A DNA stretch of 64,000 nt from Methanosaeta sp. PtaU1.Bin112. Its GTDB lineage: Archaea; Halobacteriota; Methanosarcinia; Methanotrichales; Methanotrichaceae. Made by a program: the position numbers and the translations under genes. The number at the start of each line of letters is the position of its first letter. The first letter of the stretch is position 1. A model generated the notes under the pieces. The model saw only the letters and a program-made list of their open reading frames with translations. It was not told the origin of the DNA and ran no database searches. This document shows, in pieces, positions 26,850 through 35,258 of the stretch. Where the stretch lies: positions 1 through 64,000 of the forward strand of contig MVRL01000104.1 in assembly GCA_002067705.1 (NCBI GenBank), in the 5' to 3' direction.

Positions 26850-27080
26850 ATGCAAGCAGTCTTTGATCTACTCAGGTCGCGCAGGATAGCAATTCCTCCT
26901 GGAACAACCGGGCGGGACGCGAAAGCTAAAGAGCTAGTGGCGGCCAAGGAGATTTTAGCAGAGGTCTTCGGCATCCGGATCTCTGAGGTGGAGGAGATGA
27001 TCGCAAATCGCTCAACAGATCGTCCCTACTGCCAGAAGGAAAAAGATCTGTGGCCCAGGGAGTTTGAGTTGGATGGGTAG
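26850..27080 (+). CDS. Small charged protein, unknown function
   Basis: 76 residues, soluble, predicted mostly helical, beginning Met-Gln-Ala-Val-Phe-Asp-Leu-Leu. One region (Ala-Lys-Glu-Leu-Val-Ala-Ala-Lys-Glu-Ile-Leu) is a strong amphipathic helix. The C-terminus is rich in Asp, Glu and Trp. An AT-rich stretch with TATA-like elements lies upstream (26740-26800), supporting an independent gene. I recognise no family. Confidence 0.45.
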   Translation: MQAVFDLLRSRRIAIPPGTTGRDAKAKELVAAKEILAEVFGIRISEVEEMIANRSTDRPYCQKEKDLWPREFELDG

Positions 27081-27187
27081 GCTGCCAAATCCTTACTGCC
27101 TCATGGAGCAGGGTCTATGTAGGCGGAAATCTCGATCACAGCTTTAATCGGTTCTTATCGGATGTGTTGGATGGCAGAGTGGAGAAA

Positions 27188-27460
27188 ATGACGGCATTTG
27201 GATTCATAGGCACCGGGCATTTGGGGAGCATGCTTATCGAGAATTTCGTTGAAACTCAAGCAGTCGAGCCGGAGGACATACTGACCAGCAACCGGACGCA
27301 AGAGAAGGACTTTGCCGTGCGGGCCGACATGACCGGCTGCGCGCCCAGCTACTTTGCCGCCCTTATGCGGAAGCTTGTGCTGGCAGCAGAAAGAAAGGAG
27401 ATTAAGCCAGTTATCTTTTTTATTTTCCAGATATCTTGTCGGATCATTGGAAAGGTTTAA
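27188..27460 (+). pseudogene. proC: Pyrroline-5-carboxylate reductase remnant with internal deletion
   Basis: The first 40 codons are a typical ProC N-terminus: Gly-Phe-Ile-Gly-Thr-Gly-His-Leu-Gly (dinucleotide-binding loop), then Asn-Arg-Thr in the position that contacts the NADPH phosphate. At about 27304 the frame jumps to Asp-Met-Thr-Gly-Cys-Ala-Pro-Ser-Tyr-Phe-Ala-Ala-Leu-Met-Arg, which in intact enzymes begins the C-terminal helical domain, over 100 residues later. The tail after about 27410 is unrelated. About 90 residues remain of an expected 260-270, so it cannot be a working reductase. I infer decay by internal and C-terminal deletion. Confidence 0.75.
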
Positions 27461-27492
27461 ATATAGAGCACGTTACTAACTATAGGTTAGTA
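27456..27492 (+). promoter_or_regulatory. cdc48 promoter with palindrome over the start site
   Basis: TTTAAATA at 27456-27463 is a good TATA box, preceded by GG. TACTAAC at 27474-27480 is exactly complementary to GTTAGTA at 27486-27492, with a 5-base spacer. With usual spacing, transcription starts at about 27486, inside the palindrome, giving a leader of about 130 bases before the cdc48 ATG. The placement suits an operator for a dimeric repressor. Confidence 0.5.
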
Positions 27493-27619
27493 TCATTAGG
27501 TAGGTGAGGTTCAACCGAGTATCCCAATCACAGGATCAATCAACTGGCAGATCTCTCACGCAAAAACAGGCTAAAAAATTACTTAAGCTTCACATGCATA
27601 TCTACATTGGAGGATTTTG

Positions 27620-29791
27620 ATGACAGGAGAAATCACACTTAAGGTTATAGAGGCGCGTCCCACAGACGTCGGGCGCGGCATTGCTCGCATAGATCCGGCG
27701 GTATTCAGCGAGATGGGCTGGCAGGCCGGAGACGTTGTCACCATTCAGGGAAAGAAGAAGACTGCGGCATTGCTCTGGCCCGGCTATCCCGAAGACACTC
27801 GCACCGGCATAGTGCGCCTGGACGGAAATACCCGCCGCAATGCGGGAGTAAGCATAGACGACAAGGTGCCTGTGAAGATAGCCCAGGCAGCAGCAGCAGA
27901 GTCCGTTACATTTGCCCCAACCGTGCCTCTGCGCATTACCGGAGCTGAGGCATACCTGCAGAGGTATATGGAAGGGCGGGTCATCACCCGGGGCGACATC
28001 ATCGAGATACCGGTCATGGGCAGAAAAATCGAGCTCATGGCAACCCGCGTCTCACCATCCAAAGAAGCGGCAGTGATCGGCGACAAGACAAGAATTGAGA
28101 TGTCGGACAAGCCCGCCAAGGAAGAGAAGAAAGGCCCCAGAATCACCTATGAAGATATCGGCGGCCTGTCTGCCGAGATCAAGAAGGTGCGGGAGATGAT
28201 TGAGCTGCCTATGAAGCACCCGGAACTCTTTGAGAGGCTGGGTGTGGAGGCCCCCAAGGGCGTACTGCTCTATGGTCCTCCCGGCACCGGCAAGACGTTG
28301 CTCGCCAAAGCTCTCGCCTCTGAGACCAATGCTCACTTCGAGACCCTGAGCGGCCCGGAGATCATGTCCAAGTACTATGGCGAGTCCGAGGAGAAGCTGC
28401 GCAGCCTCTTCAAGACCGCTGAGGAGCAGGCACCGTCGATAATACTCATCGACGAGATCGACTCCATTGCCCCCAAGAGAGAAGAGGTTACCGGCGAGGT
28501 GGAGAGGCGTGTGGTGGCTCAGATGCTGGCCCTCATGGACGGCATGGAGTCGCGCGGCAGGGTAGTGGTCATCGGTGCCACCAATAGGCCTGATTCCCTG
28601 GATCCAGCTTTGCGCCGCCCAGGCCGTTTCGATCGGGAGATTGAGATCGGTGTTCCCAACAGGCAGTCCCGTCTGGAGGTGATGCAGATCCATACTCGTA
28701 GCATGCCTCTGTCCAAAGATGTGAACCTGGAGAAGCTGGCCGATGTGACGCACGGCTTCGTTGGTGCGGATCTAGCCGCTCTGGCTCGTGAAGCAGGCAT
28801 GAGGGCTATCCGAAGGGTCCTCCCGGAGATCAACCTGGAGGTTGAATCCATACCAGCCGATATCCTGAATAAAATCGAGGTGAACAATGACGACTTCCTG
28901 GAGGCGCTGCGCGAGATGGATCCTTCTGCCATGCGTGAGGTCATGGTGGAGTCGCCCAATGTCCACTGGGATGATATTGGGGGCCTGGCCGATGTCAAGC
29001 AGCAGCTGATCGAGTCGGTGGAGTGGCCGCTGACCTACGCCAAGCTATTCGCTCACATGGATGCCAAGGCTCCCAAGGGCGTGCTGCTCTACGGGCCTCC
29101 GGGCACAGGCAAGACCATGCTGGCCAAGGCGGTGGCCACCGAGAGCCAGGCTAACTTCATCAGCATCAAGGGTCCGGAGTTCCTCAGCAAATGGGTTGGC
29201 GAATCCGAGAAAGCAGTTCGTGAGACCTTCCGCAAGGCTCGTCAGGCAGCTCCTTCCGTGATCTTCCTGGATGAGATCGACTCGATAGCTCCCGCTCGGG
29301 GCGGATCGACCAGCGATTCGCATGTCACAGAAAGAGTCATATCCCAGATCCTGACCGAGCTGGACGGACTGGAGTCGCTCAACAGCGTCATGGTAATAGC
29401 CGCAACCAATCGGCCGGACATCATCGATGCCGCGCTGCTCAGGCCAGGACGGTTTGACCGGCTCATCGAGATCGGCCTGCCGGATGAGACTGCCCGCCAG
29501 GAGATATTGAAGATCCATACCGCCAAGAAGCCTCTGGCCGACGATGTCAAGATCGAGGATCTGGCCAGGAGAACGGAGAAGTTCTCAGGAGCTGATCTCG
29601 GTGCACTGGTGGGCGAGGCGGTAATGCTCGCCATCAGAGAGTGCGTCTTGGGCGGAAAGGCAGCAGTTGAGGCCCAGGTCTGCGAGTACAAACTGGAAAA
29701 CAAACACTTTGAAGAGGCCCTGAAGAAGGTAAAGCCCACTGCTTCCGAGGTGGATCTCTACAAGAGGTTTGCCGGAGCAACAGCGGGGTAA
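27620..29791 (+). CDS. cdc48: CDC48/VCP-family AAA ATPase
   Basis: Hexameric double-ring unfoldase that extracts and unfolds proteins, often upstream of the proteasome. 723 residues: N-domain (about 1-185), D1 AAA with Walker A GPPGTGKT from residue 219 and Walker B Ile-Leu-Ile-Asp-Glu-Ile-Asp, D2 AAA with Walker A from residue 492 and Walker B Ile-Phe-Leu-Asp-Glu-Ile-Asp. Arg-Pro-Gly-Arg-Phe-Asp blocks follow each. ATG 27620 is preceded by GGAGG (27609-27613) at 6 bases. Together with PAN and a PAC2 protein it gives the window a protein-quality-control theme. Confidence 0.95.
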   Translation: MTGEITLKVIEARPTDVGRGIARIDPAVFSEMGWQAGDVVTIQGKKKTAALLWPGYPEDTRTGIVRLDGNTRRNAGVSIDDKVPVKIAQAAAAESVTFAPTVPLRITGAEAYLQRYMEGRVITRGDIIEIPVMGRKIELMATRVSPSKEAAVIGDKTRIEMSDKPAKEEKKGPRITYEDIGGLSAEIKKVREMIELPMKHPELFERLGVEAPKGVLLYGPPGTGKTLLAKALASETNAHFETLSGPEIMSKYYGESEEKLRSLFKTAEEQAPSIILIDEIDSIAPKREEVTGEVERRVVAQMLALMDGMESRGRVVVIGATNRPDSLDPALRRPGRFDREIEIGVPNRQSRLEVMQIHTRSMPLSKDVNLEKLADVTHGFVGADLAALAREAGMRAIRRVLPEINLEVESIPADILNKIEVNNDDFLEALREMDPSAMREVMVESPNVHWDDIGGLADVKQQLIESVEWPLTYAKLFAHMDAKAPKGVLLYGPPGTGKTMLAKAVATESQANFISIKGPEFLSKWVGESEKAVRETFRKARQAAPSVIFLDEIDSIAPARGGSTSDSHVTERVISQILTELDGLESLNSVMVIAATNRPDIIDAALLRPGRFDRLIEIGLPDETARQEILKIHTAKKPLADDVKIEDLARRTEKFSGADLGALVGEAVMLAIRECVLGGKAAVEAQVCEYKLENKHFEEALKKVKPTASEVDLYKRFAGATAG

Positions 29792-29851
29792 GGCAAGCCA
29801 TGATCCGAAGGCCGGAGATCGCCGGCCTTTTCGGTCTTTTCGGTCAATTTT

Positions 29852-30370
29852 CTATTTCAAAGGAATACTCTGATCACAATTGTATTTGCTCATTTTTTTG
29901 CTCAGACTATCAACAGGCCTATAACCCGGATCTTTCTCCATATCCACCCCTGCATACGAATCGAAGTGCTCCTCATAAGGCTTGATGTCCAATATCGGCG
30001 TTCCATTCAGGGCATCCAATCCCTTCACTCTGATAATATTGCTCTCCACAGAATGGATCTCTGCAACTGTGATTCCAATGGGATTGGGCCGGCAGGGGCT
30101 CCTCGTAGCCAGAACGCCGCGCTTTGGAATAGAGCGGTCCCCCATCGGATGAACCCGTTCGTGATAGCCTTTTGAGTGGTGAAAGAAGAATATGACCTGA
30201 ATATATCTGCATTTCTCCAGGCCATCCAGAGCGCGAATGTACTTTTTATCCAGCACAAGTGTTGATTCGGAATTCCTGAGGGCTTTTGGGTCTCCCGGCT
30301 TATCATATTTGCTTGTCACATAGCCAATAGGCACGAAAATCATGCTATTTAGAGGCGCATTTTGAGACAT
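29852..30370 (-). CDS. trmO: TrmO-family tRNA m6t6A37 methyltransferase
   Basis: TrmO methylates N6 of threonylcarbamoyl-adenosine at tRNA position 37 using SAM through a beta-barrel fold. 172 residues. Motifs: Pro-Ile-Gly-Tyr-Val near the start, Leu-Asp-Gly-Leu-Glu-Lys-Cys, Phe-Phe-Phe-His-His-Ser, Gly-Val-Leu-Ala-Thr-Arg-Ser-Pro-Cys-Arg-Pro-Asn-Pro-Ile-Gly, and Leu-Asp-Ile-Lys-Pro-Tyr. ATG 30370 is chosen because the family begins there; the frame is open to 30511 but encodes no conserved residues. With Sua5 at 17.8 kb it fits the t6A pathway. Confidence 0.9.
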   Translation of the reverse strand: MSQNAPLNSMIFVPIGYVTSKYDKPGDPKALRNSESTLVLDKKYIRALDGLEKCRYIQVIFFFHHSKGYHERVHPMGDRSIPKRGVLATRSPCRPNPIGITVAEIHSVESNIIRVKGLDALNGTPILDIKPYEEHFDSYAGVDMEKDPGYRPVDSLSKKMSKYNCDQSIPLK

Positions 30371-30774
30371 GATTAACCTCGTCAATAGATTGCATTTTCT
30401 GGTAAAGAAGCTATGCATCTTGATCCAAGGAGGGGGATATACAGGTATCGCGCATGCATCTTTTTCGATAATATGTGATTGGCAAGAATGGTTAACTGAA
30501 GGTTTAGACATATAGATATATTATAGTTTGCTAAGTTACCACTAAATACTAAATCGTTTATTAAGTTCATTAGCATATCATGACCAAATAAATCTATTGA
30601 TAATGGCTTTATTAGCGAAATCAAATGCTTTTTCTTTACACAAATTGTGCGATTTAAGAATAGTATATAATAATTGCTCTCTACGAAATCCTTTTATACA
30701 TATGAATGAGGGGTTGAATTATAAAAAATACTTACTTGCGTTGATACTTATCAATATCAGTCCGGTGAGGATCT
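30371..30774. other. 404-bp AT-rich divergent intergenic region
   Basis: No gene seen. It contains the divergent promoters of trmO and the metalloprotease. For the latter, an ATTATAAAAAAT box lies at about 30718-30729, and a 14-base palindrome TTGATACTTATCAA lies at 30741-30754, at the expected transcription start. The rest is low-complexity AT-rich sequence. Confidence 0.5.
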
Positions 30775-32307
30775 ATGTGGATACATTTCGCCCGATCTGC
30801 ATTAATCTGTCTCTTGATAATCTGCATTGCAGGAAAGACTTCGATGGCGATTAGTGTAAGAGTCTCTTCATCAGATTGCTTTGAGACATCGTCCTTTGCT
30901 CAAAGCTATTATCTGGATAAATCGACGCAGCTTAAGCATGATATCGATCTGGAATCGGGCAAAATTTCATCCCGCATGAAAGCTGCTGGCAGAGGAAGTA
31001 ACAGATTGACGCACTCACTATCAGGAAGTGACTATACACTGACCAGTGACCTCAGCAGTCAGGGAACGATATCAACTTTTTCGTCCTCTACAGCTACAGG
31101 AAATGTAGCGAGTATCAGCCAGAATATAGCAGGGGAAGGCTGCCTGAGTGTCAATATGCAGAGCAAGCAGGGCGGCGTGAATTCCGGTCAGGAGGCGGCT
31201 GTGGCCAATGGTGTGCTCTCCAGCTCGCAAAGCCTGTATGCAAGCGAAGATCAAGGAGCCTTTTCTCGGCAGATTACGGAGATGGAGGGACAAGGTGGCA
31301 AAGTGATATCGTTAGCCGTGGGTGAAGAGAATGTATTGCTGGCGGAAGGCGATTATTATGGACAGGGAGGCATGAAAGCTAATCTTGCATCTGCTGCCTC
31401 GGAGCGTGCCATAGCGAGCGGCTTTGCATCGATAGATGATGTTTCCGTTTTGAGCAGCGAATCAGTCGACGCCTTTTCCTCTATGCAAGAAAATGCGATG
31501 ATGGGCGTTTCCGGGATGCGAATGCTGGGTGATGCAAGCAACATAGGTAGCTTCGATGTGAGCGTACTTAATTTTAATCTGGATGGCGAAAAAGAGACAA
31601 CAAAGGCTTCCGGCGTCGCCAATAGCGCAATGACTTTTTCTGGCGGATCCTATTCGTCATTCAGTCTTACGGGATATCGCTGGAATACTCTCGACCCCCA
31701 GATACAGCTCTACCTGAATCCCACTGGCATGGCTGCGGATCTCACAACGACATCCGCCGCAGAAGCCATCTCGGCTGCAGCCAATACATGGGATGATGCT
31801 GTGGCCGGCAATATCTTTGCAGATACGACTGCGGTGATAGTAGACGAAAATAAGGTGGTAGATGATCCGTTCAGCAGTACGCCCACAAAAGACAGCTATA
31901 ACGTTCATGGCTGGAAATCATTTGGCAATAGCTTTGTTGCGCTTAATCGCTGGTGGACCGATGGTACGAAGAAAGATGGATACTACAGGATTACGGAATC
32001 CGATACCTGGTACAATCTCGATTATGGATGGACGACAAGTCTCACCACTGCTGAGACGACCAGCAAGATAGATCTGCAAAGCGTTGCCCTGCATGAGCTT
32101 GGACATTGCATCGGCATGGGTGATATCTACTCCACAACTTACGGGGGGGTCCTGCCTCCCAGCGATGAACGTACCAAGGACTATGAGCAGGTGATGAATC
32201 TTTACAACGGGCCGCAGAGAACACTGGGCAATGGCGATAAGACCGGTGCTCAGATTCTCTATGGCAGAGCGCCATCTGTAATCACTGTGGGCAGTGGCAA
32301 GAGCTAG
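30775..32307 (+). CDS. Secreted matrixin-like zinc metalloprotease
   Basis: 510 residues with an N-terminal signal peptide (about residues 1-25). The first 300 residues are Ser/Ala/Gly/Gln-rich, with many predicted beta strands and no recognised domain. The C-terminal third is a matrixin-type catalytic domain: a Trp/Tyr-rich block, then His440-Glu-Leu-Gly-His-Cys-Ile-Gly-Met-Gly-Asp450, the extended zinc motif with Asp as third ligand, and a Met-turn candidate in Gln-Val-Met-Asn-Leu. GGTGAGG ends 4 bases before ATG 30775. Probably an extracellular peptidase; the N-terminal region may be a propeptide or cell-surface part. Confidence 0.78.
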   Translation: MWIHFARSALICLLIICIAGKTSMAISVRVSSSDCFETSSFAQSYYLDKSTQLKHDIDLESGKISSRMKAAGRGSNRLTHSLSGSDYTLTSDLSSQGTISTFSSSTATGNVASISQNIAGEGCLSVNMQSKQGGVNSGQEAAVANGVLSSSQSLYASEDQGAFSRQITEMEGQGGKVISLAVGEENVLLAEGDYYGQGGMKANLASAASERAIASGFASIDDVSVLSSESVDAFSSMQENAMMGVSGMRMLGDASNIGSFDVSVLNFNLDGEKETTKASGVANSAMTFSGGSYSSFSLTGYRWNTLDPQIQLYLNPTGMAADLTTTSAAEAISAAANTWDDAVAGNIFADTTAVIVDENKVVDDPFSSTPTKDSYNVHGWKSFGNSFVALNRWWTDGTKKDGYYRITESDTWYNLDYGWTTSLTTAETTSKIDLQSVALHELGHCIGMGDIYSTTYGGVLPPSDERTKDYEQVMNLYNGPQRTLGNGDKTGAQILYGRAPSVITVGSGKS

Positions 32308-32395
32308 CAATGATTAGAGTTTCGGATATAGCTTCTTTTTTTGCTTTGGATTATTGTCCATCTATATCAAAGGAGACGATTCTTCCTCTTGCCAA

Positions 32396-32463
32396 TCTTA
32401 TGTAACCTAGCAATAGGATTATAAATCGCCGTTACATAAGAGATGCACCTTTTACATAAGAGG
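32396..32463 (+). promoter_or_regulatory. Three-box operator and TATA of the zinc-type ABC operon
   Basis: TCTTATGTAAC (32396-32406) is the exact inverse of GTTACATAAGA (32431-32441), and a third box TTTACATAAGAGG lies at 32451-32463, 20 bases further on, two helical turns. TTATAAAT at 32419-32426 lies between the inverted boxes, so bound repressor would flank the TATA element and cover the start site near 32446. The arrangement is that of a metal-responsive repressor operator. Confidence 0.6.
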
Positions 32464-32468
32464 CGTTC

Positions 32469-32789
32469 TTGATACCCAAATCAATAATCCGATCACTGGC
32501 AAACCAGGACCTCTCTGTGCTTTGCGAAATAAGAGACCACATAGAGCACCTCATCTCAGAGAGAAGCAAGCCACCTCTGGCCGAAGAGCTGCCGAGCAAC
32601 AGAGAGATCTTAGAGGTACGCATGGGTGGATCAACTACCTACCGCCTGGAGAGGGTATCCTGTGGCAAGAATTGCAAGGGATGTCCACATGGCCCCTACT
32701 GGTATGGTTACTGGCGAGAGGGGAAAAAGACGCGCTCCAAATATATCGGAAAAAATCTGCCGATCGCAGAAATTAAAAAGGTGCAGTAA
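32469..32789 (+). CDS. DUF6788-like small Cys protein, first gene of the zinc ABC operon
   Basis: 106 residues. The C-terminal half has Tyr-Arg-Leu-Glu-Arg-Val-Ser-Cys-Gly-Lys-Asn-Cys-Lys-Gly-Cys-Pro-His-Gly-Pro-Tyr-Trp, then Tyr-Trp-Arg-Glu-Gly-Lys-Lys and Tyr-Ile-Gly-Lys. This pattern recurs in DUF6788-type proteins, usually tied to mobile or DNA-related contexts. Three Cys and one His could bind zinc. The start is uncertain: the frame opens at TTG 32469 just after the third operator box. It ends 1 base before the ABC substrate-binding gene, so it is cotranscribed; a metal-sensing or regulatory role is inferred. Confidence 0.6.
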   Translation: MIPKSIIRSLANQDLSVLCEIRDHIEHLISERSKPPLAEELPSNREILEVRMGGSTTYRLERVSCGKNCKGCPHGPYWYGYWREGKKTRSKYIGKNLPIAEIKKVQ

Positions 32790-32790
32790 C

Positions 32791-33672
32791 ATGAAGGATA
32801 CTTTTATATTCGTCCCACTATTTATTTTATTGATGGTCGCAGTCGCATTCTCCGGATGCATCTCTCAGGATGAGTCTTCAATTTCGTCTCAATCTGGAAA
32901 TGCGTCACACAAGATCAATGTGGCTACGACAATATCTCCTCTGGAGCATTTTGTGAGGATCGTGGGAGGCGAGAAGGTGTCTGTTACCGTAGTAGTCCCG
33001 CCTGGTGCCGAGCCTCATACCTTCGAGCCTACACCATCTCTGATGATGGACCTGTCCAAAGCCGATCTGTATATTATGAATGGCGCAGGTCTGGAATTCT
33101 GGATGGACAAGCTGTTGGGCGCCAATAAGAAATTAGTTGTAGTAGACACCTCTCAGGGAATCTCCCTGCAGGCTGAGAGCGAGGATGAAATGGACCCGCA
33201 TATTTGGCTCTCTCTGAGAAATGCTGCGCTTCAGGTGCAGAGCATCTGCAGGGGACTATCAGAAGTTGATCCACAAAATAAGGATTATTATGCCAAGAAC
33301 CGGGATGATTATATGCAGAAGCTAAAAGCTCTGGATGAGGAATTGAACCGGACTTTTGCCGGCAAAAAGAACAAGACATTCATTGTTCATCATCCTGCTT
33401 GGACCTACTTTGCTCGGGATTACGAGCTTTTACAGGTGCCTCTTATGGAGAACGAGAAGGAGCCGGGACCCAAGTATCTGGGCGAGGTGATAGAGATGGC
33501 CAAAAAGGATAATATCACTACGATCTTTGTAGAGCCGGAGTTCAATCCCAAGTCGGCAGAGGTAATTGCTGGGGAGATGAATGCTCAGATAGTGGTTATT
33601 GATCCTCTCGCAGCTGATTATCTGGATAATATGATAAATGCGAGCAGGGAGATTGCCCTGAGCCTGCCATGA
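32791..33672 (+). CDS. znuA: Zinc/manganese-type ABC transporter substrate-binding lipoprotein
   Basis: Cluster A-I binding protein that captures Zn2+ or Mn2+ outside the cell. About 293 residues. A lipoprotein signal (Ala-Phe-Ser-Gly-Cys) anchors it. Metal-ligand positions are visible: His in Glu-Pro-His-Thr-Phe-Glu-Pro-Thr, His in Asp-Pro-His-Ile-Trp-Leu, His-His-Pro-Ala-Trp-Thr-Tyr, and the acidic Glu-Pro-Glu-Phe-Asn-Pro-Lys-Ser. No His-rich loop is present. ATG 32791 follows GGTG by 7 bases; the longer frame upstream overlaps the preceding gene. Overlaps the ATPase gene by 4 bases. Confidence 0.9.
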   Translation: MKDTFIFVPLFILLMVAVAFSGCISQDESSISSQSGNASHKINVATTISPLEHFVRIVGGEKVSVTVVVPPGAEPHTFEPTPSLMMDLSKADLYIMNGAGLEFWMDKLLGANKKLVVVDTSQGISLQAESEDEMDPHIWLSLRNAALQVQSICRGLSEVDPQNKDYYAKNRDDYMQKLKALDEELNRTFAGKKNKTFIVHHPAWTYFARDYELLQVPLMENEKEPGPKYLGEVIEMAKKDNITTIFVEPEFNPKSAEVIAGEMNAQIVVIDPLAADYLDNMINASREIALSLP

Positions 33673-34436
33673 GTGAAAAGATTGTGTCCATAAAGGGCCT
33701 TTGGATCTACAGGGCAGGAAATCCCGTCCTTGAGGACATAAACCTGCAGCTGGAGAAAGGCGATTTCCTTGGCCTTATCGGACCCAACGGGGGCGGCAAG
33801 TCCACACTGCTAAAAGCAATGCTGGGCTTGATCAAGCCCGACCGGGGCAGCGTCTCTCTTTTCGGGATGTCACCAGCTGCGGCTCGCAGCCGCGTGGGCT
33901 ACATGCCCCAAAAGACCATCTTCGACCGGAGCTTTCCCATCAACGCGCTTGATGTGGTTCTGATGGGACGGTATAGCCGCAGGGGGCTCATGCATCGTTA
34001 CACCAGCCAGGACCGTCAGGCGGCGCTCAAAGCGCTGGAGTCGGTGGGAATGGAGGATCGGGCCATGCGCGAGATCGGTGCTCTCTCTGGGGGGGAGCAG
34101 CAGAGGGTCTTTGTAGCTCGATCATTGGTCTCTGATCCAGAGCTTCTCCTTCTGGATGAGCCCACAACAGGCGTTGATTCCGCCCAGCAGACCGAATTTT
34201 ACGATCTGCTCTGTCACTTGAATCGCGATCTTTCCATCGCCATAGTGCTGGTCTCCCATGATATTACCGCCATCTCCAAATATGTCAGCAAGATCGCCTG
34301 TTTAAACCAGCGACTCTATTATCACGACTCCAAGGAACTCAGCAATGAGGATATCGAGAAGGCCTATGGCTGTCCGGTGGAGATGATAGCGCACGGCATG
34401 CCCCATCGGGTCCTGAGGGAACATGATCGATCTTGA
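33669..34436 (+). CDS. znuC: Zinc/manganese-type ABC transporter ATP-binding protein
   Basis: 255 residues, the cytoplasmic ATPase of the metal importer. Walker A is Gly-Pro-Asn-Gly-Gly-Gly-Lys-Ser-Thr (about residues 38-46), the signature is Leu-Ser-Gly-Gly-Glu-Gln-Gln-Arg, and Walker B is Leu-Leu-Leu-Leu-Asp-Glu-Pro-Thr-Thr-Gly-Val-Asp, followed by the His of the H-loop in Val-Ser-His-Asp. Its ATG overlaps the znuA stop (ATGA) and its 3' end overlaps znuB by 14 bases. Confidence 0.92.
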   Translation: MSEKIVSIKGLWIYRAGNPVLEDINLQLEKGDFLGLIGPNGGGKSTLLKAMLGLIKPDRGSVSLFGMSPAAARSRVGYMPQKTIFDRSFPINALDVVLMGRYSRRGLMHRYTSQDRQAALKALESVGMEDRAMREIGALSGGEQQRVFVARSLVSDPELLLLDEPTTGVDSAQQTEFYDLLCHLNRDLSIAIVLVSHDITAISKYVSKIACLNQRLYYHDSKELSNEDIEKAYGCPVEMIAHGMPHRVLREHDRS

Positions 34437-35223
34437 TTTTCTCCAGTACGACTTTATGAGAAATGCCCTGGCAGCGGGCCTGGCCGCATCGGTACTGTGT
34501 GGTGTAATCGGTATATATGTAATTTTAAATAAAATTGTATTCATCAGCGACGGCATTGCTCACGCTGCCTTTGGCGGCATCGGCCTTGGTTACTTCCTGG
34601 GCTACGATCCGCTGGCCTTCGGAATTGTGTCCGCGGTTTTGACCGCTCTTGGCATAGGCATGGTCAGCTCCAGAGCACGTGTCTCTGAGGACACGGCCAT
34701 TGGGGTTTTTATGGCTACGGGTATGGCTTTGGGTATAATGCTTCTCACACTCTCTCAGGGCTATGCCCGAGACCTTTACGGCTATCTTTTTGGAAATATC
34801 CTGGCGGTGACAAGAAGCGATGCGCTCCTTATCTCGGCATTGACATTGATCATTCTGCTCCTTGTCTATTTGCTCTATAAAGAGCTCCTTCTCCTGAGCT
34901 TTGACCCCATTTATGCAGAAGCCATCGGCCTTCCTGTGAAAAGCCTTCGCCTATTGCTTCTGGCAATGGTGGCTTTCAGTGTGGTCATCCTCATCAAGAT
35001 CGTGGGGATAATCATGGTCATAGCGCTTTTGACCATTCCCGGTGCCATAATCCGGCGGCATGTAATGGGCCTGCCCGCCATCATGGCAGGATCCGTAATC
35101 CTGGGTGCGATCTTTGTGACCGTTGGGCTGATCATATCCTATGAGATGGATGTGCCCTCTGGCGCTACAATAATTCTGATTGCAGCCGCGGCCTTCTTCC
35201 TGAGCACCCTGCTTTCCAGATAG
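34423..35223 (+). CDS. znuB: Zinc/manganese-type ABC transporter permease
   Basis: 266 residues with about eight hydrophobic segments, the ABC-3 permease fold. The N-terminus (Phe-Met-Arg-Asn-Ala-Leu-Ala-Ala-Gly) and Val-Phe-Ile-Ser-Asp-Gly-Ile-Ala-His-Ala-Ala-Phe-Gly-Gly-Ile-Gly are family hallmarks, as is Ser-Phe-Asp-Pro-x-Tyr-Ala-Glu-Ala-Ile-Gly-Leu-Pro in the coupling region. It completes a DUF6788-like/znuA/znuC/znuB operon under the three-box operator. Zn versus Mn selectivity cannot be read from sequence. Confidence 0.9.
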   Translation: MIDLDFLQYDFMRNALAAGLAASVLCGVIGIYVILNKIVFISDGIAHAAFGGIGLGYFLGYDPLAFGIVSAVLTALGIGMVSSRARVSEDTAIGVFMATGMALGIMLLTLSQGYARDLYGYLFGNILAVTRSDALLISALTLIILLLVYLLYKELLLLSFDPIYAEAIGLPVKSLRLLLLAMVAFSVVILIKIVGIIMVIALLTIPGAIIRRHVMGLPAIMAGSVILGAIFVTVGLIISYEMDVPSGATIILIAAAAFFLSTLLSR

Positions 35224-35258
35224 GTTTAATTAATGGAGGCAAATTAACATGAAAGAGG

